From the NCBI RefSeq assembly GCF_003325755.1, contig NZ_QORI02000021.1:1-64000 (forward strand): 64,000 bases of DNA, read 5' to 3'. How positions within the stretch are numbered: the first letter of the stretch is position 1; every line of letters starts with the position of its first letter. This document shows, in pieces, positions 45,489 through 56,020 of the stretch. Under the pieces are notes generated by a model. The model ran no database searches. It worked only from the letters and a program-made list of their open reading frames with translations, and had not been told where the DNA came from. Origin of the DNA: Pseudomonas sp. SST3. Its GTDB lineage: Bacteria; Pseudomonadota; Gammaproteobacteria; Pseudomonadales; Pseudomonadaceae. The translations under genes were made by a program, and so were the position numbers.

Positions 45489-47894
45489 CTATTGCTCGTC
45501 CTCAAGCGTCCAGGCAATCACCGAGTCGCCGATCTTGGTGCCGAACGACCCATGACCGCCCGCCACCTGCACCACGTACTGTTTGCCGGTTTGCTCCGAG
45601 ACGTAAGTCATCGGCGTGGCCTGACCGCCCGCGGGCAACCGCCCTTTCCATAGCTCCTCACCGGTCTGCAGGTCATAGGCGCGCAGGTAGTAGTCCAAGG
45701 TTCCGCTCATGAAGGCCACCCCGCCGGCCGTGACGATCGGACCGCCCAGGGCCGGCGTACCCACCGGGAAGGGAATGCCCAGCGGTGCACTGTCGCGGCT
45801 GGTGCCGTTCTTGTGCATCCAGACCTTCTTCATGGTGCGCAGGTCGACGGCGGTGACATAACCCCACGGCGGGCTCTGGCAAGGCAGGCCCAGCACCGAC
45901 AGGAAGGGTTTCAGACTCACCATATACGGCGCGCCAAGGTTGGGTTGCAGTCCTGTCTCGCCACCCCCGGTGCGCGCCTCGGGATCGACCCCGCTGCGCT
46001 TGAACATCTGCGAGACGAATGCCAGGTAGTTCGGCGCGCCGAACAGCAGCTGGCGGCTGGGGTCGACCGCCACGGACGGCCAGTTGAACGTGCCCACGTT
46101 GCCCGGGTAGATCAGCGAACCCTTTTCCGACGGCGGGGTGAAGTCGCCCTCGTAACGCAGTTTGCGGAACTGAATGCGGCACATCATCTGATCCAGCGGC
46201 GTGCCGCCCCACATGTCGCGTTCGTACAACGGCTCTTCAGGTGCATAGCTGAGCGCGGAAACCGGCTGAGTGGGCGCGGTGAAGTCACCGTAGTCGGTGC
46301 CCTGCGGAACAGGTATTTCCTCGACTGGCACGATGGGCTCGCCGGTGCGGCGGTCCAGCACATAGAGGTCGCCACGCTTGGTCGCCTGGATGATCGCCGG
46401 TACCTTGCCTTCCGGCCGGTCGATATCCACCAGCGTTGGCTGAGAGGGCAGGTCGCGGTCCCAGAGGTCGTGGTGCACGGTCTGGAATTCCCAGCGCACC
46501 TTGCCGGTCGCCAGGTCCAGCGCGATAAGGGCATCGGTGAAGCGCTCGGTCTGTGCCGTGCGGTCAATCGCCCATTGGTCCGGCGTTTGATTGCCGGAAG
46601 GGATGTAGACCAGGCCCAGCGCCTCGTCAGCCGTCGCCACGGTCCAGGAATTCGGCGTACTGCGCACGTAGGTTTCGCCCAATGGCAACGGCTCGGTAGC
46701 GTCCGGATTGCCCGGATCGAAATTCCACACCAGGCGGCCAGTCTTCACGTCGTAGGCGCGAATGACGCCGCCGGGAGAATCCACGGCACCATTGTCGGTG
46801 ACCGAGCCGCCCACGATCACCAGCTTCTCGGTTACGACGGGTGGCGAGGTCGGCAGGTAAATGCCCAATGCGCCCTCACCCAGGCGCAACTTCAGATCGA
46901 CAACACCGGCCTCGCCGAAATCCTCGCAGGGTTTGCCATCTTCTACATCGAGCGCGATCAACGTGGCGTCGTTGGTGGGCAGAAACAGCCGACGCACGCA
47001 ACGTGCGGTTGGTTGGTTCGGCTGGCCGTCTGCCGAACCCGGAGAGGAATAACGGGTGCCGTCGTGGAAGGCCAGGCCGCGGCAGGTCATGTGTTGGTAG
47101 TACGCGGCATCGCGATTGATGCTCGGGTCGAAGCGCCAGCGTTCCTCACCGGTGTCGGCATCCAGGGCGATAGCGATGCTGTGTGGTGTGCAGATGAACA
47201 GGCTATTGCCAACCTTGAGCGGCGTTACCTCGTAAGTGAATTCGCCTGGATCGTTCGGGCCCGGCAAATCACCCGTGTGGTACTCCCAGGCTTTCTTCAG
47301 CTTGCCCACGTTTTCAGGGGTGATCAGAGCAGCCGTCGAATACCGATCGCCCTGCTCTGACCCGCCGTAGGAAGGCCACTCGCTGTTCGAGCGACCAGCC
47401 TGCCCCTGCGGATCGAGACCCTGCATCTGCGCGTCGCTGAACGCCCCCTTGATCGAGTGGTAATCCTGGGTCAGCGAGAACCCCGCCATCAAGGCCCCGG
47501 CCAGCAGACCGAGCCCGAGCAGGCCGCTGGCGCCGTCACGCCAGACAAGCCGGTCGCTCACGCAGCGATTGACGAAGGGCAGGATCAGCCAGAGGCCGAG
47601 GATGCACCAGAGATCAATCCGTGGCGCCAGCTGCCACCAGTCGAAACGGACCTCATAGATCGACCAGGCCAGGGTCGCCAGCAGCAACACGGCGTACAGC
47701 CAGATAGCCGCGCGACGCCGGGCGAACAGCAGACCGGCGACAACAAGCAGTCCGATACCCGCGGCCAGGTAGTACCAGGACCCGCCTAATATCGCGAGAT
47801 AGCCACCGCCGACCGTCATGAGTACACCCAACACCAGCACGACAATGGCGGTCAGGGTGATACGCAAGGGACGCGGCCCGTATTCGATGCTCAT
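45489..47894 (-). CDS. gcd: Membrane-bound PQQ-dependent glucose dehydrogenase
   Basis: This quinoprotein oxidises glucose to gluconolactone at the periplasmic face and passes electrons to ubiquinone, the first step of the direct oxidative pathway of pseudomonads. The 801 residues have five membrane helices in the first 140 residues, then an eight-bladed PQQ propeller with WPSYGGSEQGDRYSTAALI and HHDLWDRDLPSQPTLVDI. The start at 47894 (MSIEYGPRPLR) is preferred to one 57 bases upstream. It lies beside the fructose PTS genes. PQQ synthesis genes are not in this window. Confidence 0.95.
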   Translation of the reverse strand: MSIEYGPRPLRITLTAIVVLVLGVLMTVGGGYLAILGGSWYYLAAGIGLLVVAGLLFARRRAAIWLYAVLLLATLAWSIYEVRFDWWQLAPRIDLWCILGLWLILPFVNRCVSDRLVWRDGASGLLGLGLLAGALMAGFSLTQDYHSIKGAFSDAQMQGLDPQGQAGRSNSEWPSYGGSEQGDRYSTAALITPENVGKLKKAWEYHTGDLPGPNDPGEFTYEVTPLKVGNSLFICTPHSIAIALDADTGEERWRFDPSINRDAAYYQHMTCRGLAFHDGTRYSSPGSADGQPNQPTARCVRRLFLPTNDATLIALDVEDGKPCEDFGEAGVVDLKLRLGEGALGIYLPTSPPVVTEKLVIVGGSVTDNGAVDSPGGVIRAYDVKTGRLVWNFDPGNPDATEPLPLGETYVRSTPNSWTVATADEALGLVYIPSGNQTPDQWAIDRTAQTERFTDALIALDLATGKVRWEFQTVHHDLWDRDLPSQPTLVDIDRPEGKVPAIIQATKRGDLYVLDRRTGEPIVPVEEIPVPQGTDYGDFTAPTQPVSALSYAPEEPLYERDMWGGTPLDQMMCRIQFRKLRYEGDFTPPSEKGSLIYPGNVGTFNWPSVAVDPSRQLLFGAPNYLAFVSQMFKRSGVDPEARTGGGETGLQPNLGAPYMVSLKPFLSVLGLPCQSPPWGYVTAVDLRTMKKVWMHKNGTSRDSAPLGIPFPVGTPALGGPIVTAGGVAFMSGTLDYYLRAYDLQTGEELWKGRLPAGGQATPMTYVSEQTGKQYVVQVAGGHGSFGTKIGDSVIAWTLEDEQ

Positions 47895-48014
47895 CTGCAG
47901 TCTCCAACCGACTCGTTTCAAGGCAACCTGCGGCGAAACCTTCTGAAACAAACTCCCACCCGCTATCAGTGGATACGGTCGCGGGGCCTTAGTTCAGCCT
48001 TTTCAGGCAGATGC

Positions 48015-49754
48015 TCAGGCGACGGCCCCGACGGCAAGCGGTTGCGCCTCGGATTTCTTGATCACGGCGTAGATCACCCCGGTGAGCAGGCTGCCGGCCA
48101 GGATCGCCAGCAAATACAACAGCGCGTGATTGATGGCGTTGGGAATCAGCAGCACGAACAGCCCTCCGTGGGGCGCCAACAGCTTCGCGCCGAAGGCCAT
48201 GGACAACGCGCCGGTCAGGGCACCGCCGGCGATGCTCGCCGGGATCACCCGCAGCGGGTCCTTGGCAGCGAACGGAATGGCACCTTCGGAAATGAAGCAG
48301 CAACCCAGCACCAGCGCCGCCTTGCCGGCTTCCCGTTCGGTCTGGGCGAACTTGCGTCGGGCGATAATCGTCGCAATGCCCATGCCGATCGGCGGCACCA
48401 TGCCCGCCGCCATGGTCGCGGCCATCGGCGCGTAGCTCTGCGACGCCAGCAGGCCCACCGAGAATGCATAGGCCGCCTTGTTCACCGGCCCGCCGAGGTC
48501 GACGCACATCATGGTGCCGAGTAGCAGCCCGAGCAGGATGGCGTTGGAGGTGCCCATGGTGTCGAGGAATCCGGTGAGTCCGGCGAGCATTTTCGCCACC
48601 GGCGTGCCAACCACGTAGATCATCACCAGGCCGGTGAACAGGCTGGCCAGCAGCGGGATGATCAGAATCGGCTTGAGCGATTCGACGCTGGCCGGCAAGG
48701 GAATCCAGCGATTGATGGCCTTGGCCGCGTAGCCCGCGACGAAGCCGGCGATGATCCCGCCAATGAAGCCCGCGCCGAGGGTGCCGGCCAGCAAACCGCC
48801 GATCATGCCCGGCGCAAGGCCTGGCCGGTCAGCAATCGAGTAAGCGATGTAGCCCGCCAGCAACGGCACCATCAGCTGGAAGGCTGTTTCCCCGCCGATC
48901 TTCATCAAGGCGGCAGCCAGGGTGCCCTCCTCCTTGAACGCCTCGATGCCGAACACGAACGACAGCGCGATCAGCAACCCGCCGGCGACCACCATTGGCA
49001 GCATGTAGGACACGCCGGTGAGCAGGTGCTTGTAGACCCCCGTTTTCTCACCCTTCTGCTCGCCATTTGCACTGGTTGCCGCTGCATTACCGCTGAGCAC
49101 TGCACCCTCTTCCAGCGCGCGATCCAGCGTCGCCTCGGGTTGCTTGAGCGCAACGCCGGTGCCGCAACGGAACACCCGCTTACCGGCGAAACGGGAGACG
49201 TCCACCTCGATATCCGCGGCCAGCAGCACCACGTCAGCCTCTTCGATGGCCTGGGGTTCGAGTACGTTGCGTGCGCCCACCGAGCCGCGGGTTTCCACCT
49301 GCAGATCGTAACCTTTGCGAATGGCGGCCTGCTGCAAGGCTTCAGCCGCCATGAAGGTATGTGCAACACCGGTCGGGCAGGCCGTGATAGCCACCAGCTT
49401 GGGCTTGCCGCTGGTGTGAGCGGCATCGGCGTCATCAGCCTCGTGCAGCTCGGTCGCCGTATCGGCGGCACTGCGCAGGAAGCCTTCAGGATCGAGCAGG
49501 GCTTCGGACGGCGTCGATTGCACGACGCGCTTGCCGACGAAGCGCTGCAACGACAGCGGCCCGGTTTTCACCACAACGACCAGACCGGCGTTAGCAATCT
49601 GCGCGGGTGTCAGCGGCGAACCGATGGCCTTGGGATCGTGGACTTCCACGGCAGTCGACCATCCCAGACGATGGGCGGCCGCTTCAAGCAGGCGTGACGT
49701 CAGCACGCTGGTGACCATTCCGTTGGGGCAGGCCGTGACGATGAGAAGATTCAT
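48015..49754 (-). CDS. fruA: PTS fructose transporter subunit IIB'BC
   Basis: FruA imports fructose and phosphorylates it to fructose-1-phosphate. The 579-residue protein has a degenerate IIB' domain (LLIVTACPNGMVTSVL), the active IIB domain with its cysteine (LVAITACPTGVAHTFMAAEA), and a nine-helix IIC domain (for example GLAPGMIGGLLAGTLGAGF). It is last in the fruBKA operon, 20 bases after fruK, with GAGGTG before the start. In pseudomonads this is typically the only complete sugar PTS. Confidence 0.96.
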   Translation of the reverse strand: MNLLIVTACPNGMVTSVLTSRLLEAAAHRLGWSTAVEVHDPKAIGSPLTPAQIANAGLVVVVKTGPLSLQRFVGKRVVQSTPSEALLDPEGFLRSAADTATELHEADDADAAHTSGKPKLVAITACPTGVAHTFMAAEALQQAAIRKGYDLQVETRGSVGARNVLEPQAIEEADVVLLAADIEVDVSRFAGKRVFRCGTGVALKQPEATLDRALEEGAVLSGNAAATSANGEQKGEKTGVYKHLLTGVSYMLPMVVAGGLLIALSFVFGIEAFKEEGTLAAALMKIGGETAFQLMVPLLAGYIAYSIADRPGLAPGMIGGLLAGTLGAGFIGGIIAGFVAGYAAKAINRWIPLPASVESLKPILIIPLLASLFTGLVMIYVVGTPVAKMLAGLTGFLDTMGTSNAILLGLLLGTMMCVDLGGPVNKAAYAFSVGLLASQSYAPMAATMAAGMVPPIGMGIATIIARRKFAQTEREAGKAALVLGCCFISEGAIPFAAKDPLRVIPASIAGGALTGALSMAFGAKLLAPHGGLFVLLIPNAINHALLYLLAILAGSLLTGVIYAVIKKSEAQPLAVGAVA

Positions 49755-49774
49755 TCTTTCACCTCTTATTCGAA

Positions 49775-50713
49775 TTATTGGCTGAGCAACTGCAGGCGCA
49801 CCGCAGCTTCAAGCTCGGCGAGTCCATCCGTGTCGGTGATGCCGAAGCCGACCTGCCCAACCGCCTGCGCGGCGATGGCGGTGGCGTGTGTGAGCGTGCG
49901 CTCAGCCGGCCAGCCTTCCAGCAGGCCGTGAAGCATCCCGGCCAGCAACGAGTCCCCTGCGCCAACGGTGCTGACCACCCGAACCTTGGGCGGATTGGCA
50001 TGCAGTGCCGCGCTCGGCGAAAACCAGCTGACGCCGTCAGCGCCCTGCGAAACCACCACATGCTCAATGCCTTCAGCCTGCAAGCGCCAAGCCTCACGGG
50101 CTAGCGCCTCTGGCTCGACAAACTCGATGCCGCGCGCCTCGGCCAGCTCTTCTTCGTTGGGCTTGATCAGCCAGGGCGCGGTTGCCAGCCCCTCACGCAG
50201 CGCCGGGCCACTGGTGTCCAGCGCCACGCGTGCGCCAAGTCCCTTGAACGCTTGTAGCAGCTCAACGAACCACTCGCTGTCGACGCCGCGCGGCAGGCTG
50301 CCGGCCACCACCACCAGCTCATGCGCCGGGGCCAGCCGCTTGATGCGCTCCAGCAGTTCGCTACGGTGCGCATCACCGACCACAAGTCCAGGGCCGTTGA
50401 TATCGGTGACCTGCCCGTCCGCCTCGGCCAGTTTGATGTTGCTGCGGGTTTCGCCCGCGACGCGGACGAACTCATCGGCGAAACCACGTGTGGCGAACAA
50501 CTGCTCAAAGGCGTGCGGATTGGCCTCTCCGAGGAACCCGGTGACGGTCAGCTGGTGGCCGAGGTCGGCCAACACCTGGGCCACGTTGAGACCTTTGCCC
50601 GCAGCATGAACCTGCAGGCTTTCGCCGCGGTTGACCTCACCCAGGCGCAGCGATGGCAGCTGCACGGTCAAATCAAGCGCGGGATTGAGCGTGACGGTCA
50701 GGACGCGGGCCAT
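49775..50713 (-). CDS. fruK: 1-phosphofructokinase
   Basis: FruK converts fructose-1-phosphate to fructose-1,6-bisphosphate with ATP. The 312 residues are a PfkB-type ribokinase fold: GESLQVHAAGKGLNVAQVLA near the N-terminus and the C-terminal anion-hole and base motif VVSTVGAGDSLLAGML. The ATG at 50713 shares one base with the fruB TGA (TGATG), so translation is coupled. FruA follows. Confidence 0.95.
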   Translation of the reverse strand: MARVLTVTLNPALDLTVQLPSLRLGEVNRGESLQVHAAGKGLNVAQVLADLGHQLTVTGFLGEANPHAFEQLFATRGFADEFVRVAGETRSNIKLAEADGQVTDINGPGLVVGDAHRSELLERIKRLAPAHELVVVAGSLPRGVDSEWFVELLQAFKGLGARVALDTSGPALREGLATAPWLIKPNEEELAEARGIEFVEPEALAREAWRLQAEGIEHVVVSQGADGVSWFSPSAALHANPPKVRVVSTVGAGDSLLAGMLHGLLEGWPAERTLTHATAIAAQAVGQVGFGITDTDGLAELEAAVRLQLLSQ

Positions 50714-53595
50714 CAGCAATGCTCCCCGACGAAGGCACGCACTTCATGGGCACCGGGCAGCATCAAGGCTTGCTGAGCCAATTGTTGGCAGGCGGCGAAA
50801 TCCAGCTCGCGCACCCGTGCCTTGACCAGCGCGATGCTGCGTGCCGACACACTCAATTCGTCGACGCCCAGGCCCACCAGCATCGGCACCGCCAACGCAT
50901 CGGCGGCCAGCTCACCGCAAACACCGACCCACTTGCCGTGCGCATGCGCCGCCTCGACCGTCATGCCAATCAGCCGCAATACCGCCGGGTGCAGCCCATC
51001 GGCCTGACCGGACAGGCTCGGGTGGCCGCGGTCGATGGCCAGGGTGTACTGGGTGAGGTCATTGGTGCCGATGCTGAAGAAATCGACTTCCTGCGCCAGC
51101 ACCGGCGCGATCAACGCGGCGGACGGGATCTCGATCATGATTCCGATCTGTAAATCGGCCACGGGCAGGTCAACACGCAGACGATCGACCATGGCCTTGG
51201 CGGTGCGCCACTCATCGATGTTACCGACCATGGGGAACATGATTCGCAGCGGTCGCCCATCGGCCGACGCGAGCAAGGCACGCAGCTGGGTTTCGAGAAT
51301 GTCCGGGCGCTGCAGGCTCAGGCGAATCCCGCGCACGCCGAGGAAAGGGTTTTCCTCGGCGGGCATCGGCCAATACGGCAGCGGCTTGTCGCCGCCGACG
51401 TCCAGCGTGCGCACCACCAGCGGCCGCCCTTCGAGCGCTTCCAGCACACGGCGGTACTCCGCTTCCTGGGTCGCCTGGTCCGGCGCCTGGGTGTGGTTCA
51501 TGAACACCAGTTCGGTACGCAGCAGGCCGATGCCTTCGGCGCCCATCGCCACCGCTTCGGGGGTTTCGCCGGCTGCGCCGATGTTGGCAGCGATTTCCAC
51601 CGGATGGCCGTCGCGAGTCATTGCCGGTTCCATCCGTCGCTCATCGGCCAAGCGCTTGCGTTGCTCGCGCGTGTCGCGTTCGCTTCTTGCCTGTTCCAAC
51701 TGCGTCGCAGTCGGCGAAACCAGTAGTTCGCCGCGCTCGCCATCGAGCAACAACAAGGTGTTTCGCGCCAACCCGAGCACACCCGGCCCGGCGCCAACGA
51801 TGGCCGGAATACCCAGTGCGCGGGCGATGATGGCGCTGTGTGAAGTGGCGCCACCGCCTGCGGTCAGGATGCCCGCCACGCGCTGGGCATTGAGCGTGGC
51901 AACGTCCGAAGGCGCCACCTCATCCATCACCAGGATGTAGGGTTCGTCCGGTGCCTGCTCGGCTTCGATGCCGGTCAAACAGGCCAACACGCGGCGACCC
52001 ACGTCACGCAGGTCGGCGGCACGCTCGGCCAGTAGCTTGTCATGCAGGGATTCCTGCTGCTGCGCCGCGCTCTCGATTTCCTCCATCCAGGCCGCTTCGG
52101 CGCTCAAGCCTTTTTGCAGGCGAACCTGCACTTCCTCGCGCAGCGCCGGATCACGGAGCATGGCCTGATGGGTGGTGAAGATGTCGCGAATGCTTTCGAC
52201 CTGGCTTTCCCTGATCAGCACGCCGATTTCGCTATGCACACGATCCAGCGCCGCATCCAGACGTTGCAATTCAATCGCCGGCGACTTGCCCCGCTTGGGG
52301 TAATCGATCACCTGCGGCTTGCGCACCAGTACCGGGCCGATGGCGATGCCGGGCGACGCCGCAATCCCGTTCACCTGATCACCAGCGCGCAATGCGGCCT
52401 GCTCGATGGCCGACTCATCTGGCTGCGCTGCGATGAACGGTTGCTCCGCGCCCTCACCCTGGGCAGGCAAGGGCTCGACTTGTTCGCCCAGCCCCTCTTC
52501 CACAGCACGTACCAGCGCCGGCAGTGCATCGCCAGCAATTGAAGGCTCGGCGATAAACTCGAGCAGCTGACCGCGATGCGCGCCCATCGCCAGCAATTTG
52601 CTCAGGCTCTTGACCGACACCCCCGCGCTTTCACTACCGGCCAGGCGCACGCGAATCTCGCCATCGAAGGCTTGCGCGACCTCGGTCAACGTCTTCGCCG
52701 GGCGCGCATGCAAACCATGGGCGTTGGCCAGCGGCACCTGGGCGCTCGGCCAGTCTGCCGGCACCTCACCGCCCAAGGCTTCGAGTACCACACGACTGGA
52801 TGTCGCCTGGCTCAGCTCCTGCCCGCGTCCTTCGATCAACAGATTGCACAAGCGCTCGAGCATGGCTTGATGCGCCTCGCCCAGGCTGGCCAGCACGAAC
52901 AGCCCGTTTAGCGGCTGGCCCAGATGTTCAAGGTTCGAGGCCGGCGTGACGAACGCCAGCCCCGGGCTCTGCACCGACTGCTCGCTACTGAGCCACCAAA
53001 GACCGTCACCCAGCGGCAGCGCCTGGCTCAGCGGCAGGCTGGCATTGAAGCCAGGCTCCACGCATTGCGCGCGCTTGAGCAGTTTGACGCCCTGCCAGGC
53101 CAGCTCGTCGAAGTCGTCGGCGGCGACGCCCAGCCCCACCAGCTCGCCGTCCAGCGCCAGCGCCTGCGGCGCGCCTTGCAGCAGCTCAATGATCACTTCG
53201 GCGGACTCCGCCTTCTGCAGCGCCTCGCTCAGATCGCCCTCGCCCAGCGCTCGGGTCAGCAACTGCAGCAGGCGCAGATGCTCATCCGAACGCGCGGCAA
53301 TGCCGATCGCAAGATAGACCTGCTGGCCGTTGCCCCAATCGACTCCATTAGGGAAGTGCAGCAGCCGGACGCCAGTGGTGAACACCTGATCGCGGGTCTC
53401 CGGCGTCCCGTGGGGAATGGCAATACCTTGTCCCAGAAAGGTCGAACCCTGCGCTTCCCGCGCGCGCAGCCCGTCGAGGTAACCGGGCGCCACCAGCCCG
53501 TCGGCAACCAGCACCTCGCCCAGCAGGGCCAAGGCCGCGGGCTTGTCCGCCGCGGCCTGATGCATGTGGATATGCTGGGCATTCAACTCAAGCAT
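50713..53595 (-). CDS. fruB: Multiphosphoryl transfer protein FruB (EIIA-HPr-EI)
   Basis: FruB combines all soluble phosphotransfer steps of the fructose PTS in one 960-residue chain. The EIIA-Fru domain is N-terminal with its histidine in [16 protein letters not shown], the HPr domain is central with [13 protein letters not shown], and enzyme I is C-terminal with [18 protein letters not shown] and [18 protein letters not shown]. The start at 53595 gives [13 protein letters not shown]; a 40-residue upstream frame would overlap the FruR operator. It leads the fruBKA operon and is divergent from fruR. Confidence 0.96.
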   Translation of the reverse strand: MLELNAQHIHMHQAAADKPAALALLGEVLVADGLVAPGYLDGLRAREAQGSTFLGQGIAIPHGTPETRDQVFTTGVRLLHFPNGVDWGNGQQVYLAIGIAARSDEHLRLLQLLTRALGEGDLSEALQKAESAEVIIELLQGAPQALALDGELVGLGVAADDFDELAWQGVKLLKRAQCVEPGFNASLPLSQALPLGDGLWWLSSEQSVQSPGLAFVTPASNLEHLGQPLNGLFVLASLGEAHQAMLERLCNLLIEGRGQELSQATSSRVVLEALGGEVPADWPSAQVPLANAHGLHARPAKTLTEVAQAFDGEIRVRLAGSESAGVSVKSLSKLLAMGAHRGQLLEFIAEPSIAGDALPALVRAVEEGLGEQVEPLPAQGEGAEQPFIAAQPDESAIEQAALRAGDQVNGIAASPGIAIGPVLVRKPQVIDYPKRGKSPAIELQRLDAALDRVHSEIGVLIRESQVESIRDIFTTHQAMLRDPALREEVQVRLQKGLSAEAAWMEEIESAAQQQESLHDKLLAERAADLRDVGRRVLACLTGIEAEQAPDEPYILVMDEVAPSDVATLNAQRVAGILTAGGGATSHSAIIARALGIPAIVGAGPGVLGLARNTLLLLDGERGELLVSPTATQLEQARSERDTREQRKRLADERRMEPAMTRDGHPVEIAANIGAAGETPEAVAMGAEGIGLLRTELVFMNHTQAPDQATQEAEYRRVLEALEGRPLVVRTLDVGGDKPLPYWPMPAEENPFLGVRGIRLSLQRPDILETQLRALLASADGRPLRIMFPMVGNIDEWRTAKAMVDRLRVDLPVADLQIGIMIEIPSAALIAPVLAQEVDFFSIGTNDLTQYTLAIDRGHPSLSGQADGLHPAVLRLIGMTVEAAHAHGKWVGVCGELAADALAVPMLVGLGVDELSVSARSIALVKARVRELDFAACQQLAQQALMLPGAHEVRAFVGEHC

Positions 53596-53687
53596 GGAGA
53601 ACTCCTTGCGGGCTCGCGATTGTTTATGTCGGCTGAGGCGCCGACACGGCCCGAATCCTGGGCTGGCGCTTATGACCGAATAGCTGC

Positions 53688-53699
53688 TGAAACGTTTCA
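53688..53699. promoter_or_regulatory. FruR/Cra-type operator between fruB and fruR
   Basis: TGAAACGTTTCA is a perfect 12-base palindrome and matches the core of the known Cra/FruR operator (GCTGAAACGTTTCA is present in full here). It is 93 bases from the fruB start and 77 bases from the fruR start, a suitable place for joint control relieved by fructose-1-phosphate. Confidence 0.85.
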
Positions 53700-53775
53700 C
53701 CAAAGGCTGGCACATTACGCAATATTGGGTAATTCTAGAAGCCCGAGTTCATACCACCCGTCTCAGGACCCTCTG

Positions 53776-54765
53776 TTGAAACTGACCGACATCGCCCGCC
53801 TCGCCAACGTTTCAGTGACCACCGCCAGCTACGTCCTCAACGGCAAGGCCGCGCAGCGACGGATCAGCCAGGCGACGGTCGAGCGAGTCATGTCTGTGGC
53901 CGAACAGCAAGGCTTTCAGCTCGATCAACAAGCCGCTGGTCTGCGCCGCGGACAGTCGCGCACGCTCGGTTTCATCGTCCCGGACCTGGAAAACCCCAGC
54001 TACGCACGCCTGGCCAAACTGCTCGAGCAACGTGCCCGCCAGCGCGGTTACCAGCTGCTGATCGCAGGCTCCGATGACGAGCCGGACACCGAGCGCCAAG
54101 TCATTCAGATGCTGCGCTCGCGCCGCTGCGATGCACTGATCGTCGCCAGTTGTCTGCCGCCGGACGACGGGAGCTACCTCAAGGTCCAGGCGGGCGGGAC
54201 GCCGGTGATCGCCCTCGACCGCGCGCTGGATGCCGGGCACTTCTGCTCGGTCATCAGCGATGACGGTGAAGCGGCGGCGCGGCTGACCCGCTCGCTGAAC
54301 ATCCCAGCCGACGCGCACATTGCGCTGATCAGCGCACGGCCGGGCCTGCATATCAGCCAGCAGCGTGAGGAAGGCTTTCGCCAAGCGCTTGCTCAGCATC
54401 AGGGAAAGATCAGCGTGTTACAGGCCGATCAGTTCAGCCGCACCGGTGGCCGCGAGCAAATGCTCGCCCTGCTCGACCACGGGCCGATGCCCGATGCACT
54501 GATTACCACCGCTTACGTGTTGCTCGAGGGCGTCTTCGATGCGCTGCGCGAGCGCGACCTGCTGTGGCCCGAAGCACTGCGCCTGGCCACCTTTGGTGAT
54601 GCGCAGCTGTTGGATTTTCTGCCGATCCGGGTCAACGCGATTTCCCAGCAGCACGAGCAGATCGCGGAACGGGTGCTGGAGCAGGCGATCCGGGCCATCG
54701 AGCAGGGCGATTACCGTCCCGGTGTGCTGGCCATCGAACGCGAACTCAAGGTACGACGGCTCTGA
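53776..54765 (+). CDS. fruR: Fructose repressor FruR (LacI family)
   Basis: FruR represses the divergent fru operon and responds to fructose-1-phosphate. The 329-residue product starts at a TTG (MKLTDIARLANVSVTTASYV) and has the LacI helix-turn-helix, then a periplasmic-binding-like sensor with LGFIVPDLENPSYARLAKLL and ISDDGEAAARL. The TTG is the only codon that gives the conserved N-terminus; an in-frame ORF extending far upstream is the antisense shadow of fruB. The perfect operator upstream may also permit autoregulation. Confidence 0.93.
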   Translation: MKLTDIARLANVSVTTASYVLNGKAAQRRISQATVERVMSVAEQQGFQLDQQAAGLRRGQSRTLGFIVPDLENPSYARLAKLLEQRARQRGYQLLIAGSDDEPDTERQVIQMLRSRRCDALIVASCLPPDDGSYLKVQAGGTPVIALDRALDAGHFCSVISDDGEAAARLTRSLNIPADAHIALISARPGLHISQQREEGFRQALAQHQGKISVLQADQFSRTGGREQMLALLDHGPMPDALITTAYVLLEGVFDALRERDLLWPEALRLATFGDAQLLDFLPIRVNAISQQHEQIAERVLEQAIRAIEQGDYRPGVLAIERELKVRRL

Positions 54766-54949
54766 ACGCCCTGCCCCTTGCGGGCACTGGCGCACTGACG
54801 GAAGCTTATGGCCTGTTTGGCTTGATCGGTTTCCGCATCCATGGCGCCGATTCGGTGTTGCCGCTCCTTGCCTCGAACCACGAGCATCCGAACTGAGTGC
54901 ATTCACCCGCCGCACAGACCATTTGCCTTAGCGAGCCCGCCTTTCCCTG

Positions 54950-55255
54950 ATGAACATCGACCACATTACCCAACGCCTGCACGCGATCCGCGATCGTAAC
55001 GACTGGCAGCGCTTTCATAGCCCAAAGAACCTTGCCATGGCCGCCAGCGTGGAGATGGCCGAACTGGTGGAAATCTTTCAATGGCTCGGCGAAGACGAAT
55101 CGCGCCAGTTACCGGCCGAAACGCTCGCGCACGCCGGCCAGGAGGTCGGCGACATCCTTATGTATCTGTTGCTGATGTGCAGCGAACTGGGCATCGACAT
55201 GGAACAGGCGCTGCTGGACAAGCTGGCCGACAACGAGCGGCGGTTCGCCCGATGA
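54950..55255 (+). CDS. MazG-like nucleotide pyrophosphohydrolase
   Basis: The 101-residue all-helical protein has the MazG/dCTPase metal-binding pattern ASVEMAELVEIFQWLGEDE and AGQEVGDILMYLLLMC, in which the EExxE-like and ExxD acids coordinate magnesium. Such proteins cleave non-canonical or excess NTPs such as modified dCTP; the substrate here is not evident. Its TGA overlaps the ATG of cmoM as ATGA, so the two are coupled. Confidence 0.9.
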   Translation: MNIDHITQRLHAIRDRNDWQRFHSPKNLAMAASVEMAELVEIFQWLGEDESRQLPAETLAHAGQEVGDILMYLLLMCSELGIDMEQALLDKLADNERRFAR

Positions 55256-56001
55256 GCGATCGCCATTTCGACGAGCTGGCGACGCGCTTCGCCGAGAAAA
55301 TCTACGGCGGCGCCAAGGGCGCGATCCGTCTCGCCGTGCTGCAGGCGGACCTTGCGGAGATACTGCCGCAGCGCCCGCTGCGGGTACTGGACGTCGGCGC
55401 AGGCCTTGGCCACATGAGCCTCTGGCTCGCGCAGCAAGGCCATGCTGTGACGTTAGCCGAACCTGCCGAACCGATGCTCGAAGGCGCTCGCGAGCGGTTC
55501 GCGGCGGCGGGCCAGGCCGCCACTTTTATCCAGGCGCCCTGGCAGGACGTTGAAAACCACGTCGCGGACCGTTTCGATCTGGTCATCTGCCACGCGGTAC
55601 TGGAATGGCTAGCCGAGCCCCAGGCGATCCTGCCAGTACTGCATCGTCTGGTTGCGGCCGACGGCTGGCTGTCACTGGCCTTCTACAACCGCGATGCGCT
55701 GATCTACCGCAACCTGCTCAAAGGCCACTTCAAGAAGCTGCGCAGCCAGACCTACGCCGGTGAACGGAAGAGCCTGACACCGCAACAGCCACTTGATCCG
55801 CGCGAGCTGGCCGCGCAACTCGCGCCGCACTGGCGTGTCGAATCAACCAGTGGCGTGCGTGTGTTTCACGACTACATGCCCGCCGATTTCCAGGCCCGCA
55901 CCGAGCCTGCCGAGCTGATCGAGATGGAATTGGCCTACCGCCGCCATCCCGCGTTTGCCGGCCTCGGGCGCTACCTGCACTGGTTATGCCGGCCGAGCTG
56001 A
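55252..56001 (+). CDS. cmoM: tRNA 5-carboxymethoxyuridine methyltransferase CmoM (SmtA)
   Basis: CmoM methylates 5-carboxymethoxyuridine at position 34 of certain tRNAs to mcmo5U. The 249-residue class I methyltransferase has motif I VLDVGAGLGHMSLWLA, and HAVLEWLAEP later, with a long C-terminal part close to E. coli CmoM (RDALIYRNLLKGHF). The start at 55252 (MSDRHFDELATRFAEKIYGG) overlaps the preceding stop. A longer open frame upstream lies within that gene in another frame. Confidence 0.9.
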   Translation: MSDRHFDELATRFAEKIYGGAKGAIRLAVLQADLAEILPQRPLRVLDVGAGLGHMSLWLAQQGHAVTLAEPAEPMLEGARERFAAAGQAATFIQAPWQDVENHVADRFDLVICHAVLEWLAEPQAILPVLHRLVAADGWLSLAFYNRDALIYRNLLKGHFKKLRSQTYAGERKSLTPQQPLDPRELAAQLAPHWRVESTSGVRVFHDYMPADFQARTEPAELIEMELAYRRHPAFAGLGRYLHWLCRPS

Positions 56002-56020
56002 GCGCCGGCCGGAGGTATTG

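Noticed and set aside
45813..47360. A 515-codon plus-strand open frame opposite gcd.
   Set aside because: It mirrors the codon pattern of gcd on the other strand and has no recognisable domain.
52924..53775. A long N-terminal extension of FruR starting inside fruB.
   Set aside because: It is the antisense shadow of fruB; the LacI-family N-terminus begins at the TTG at 53776.
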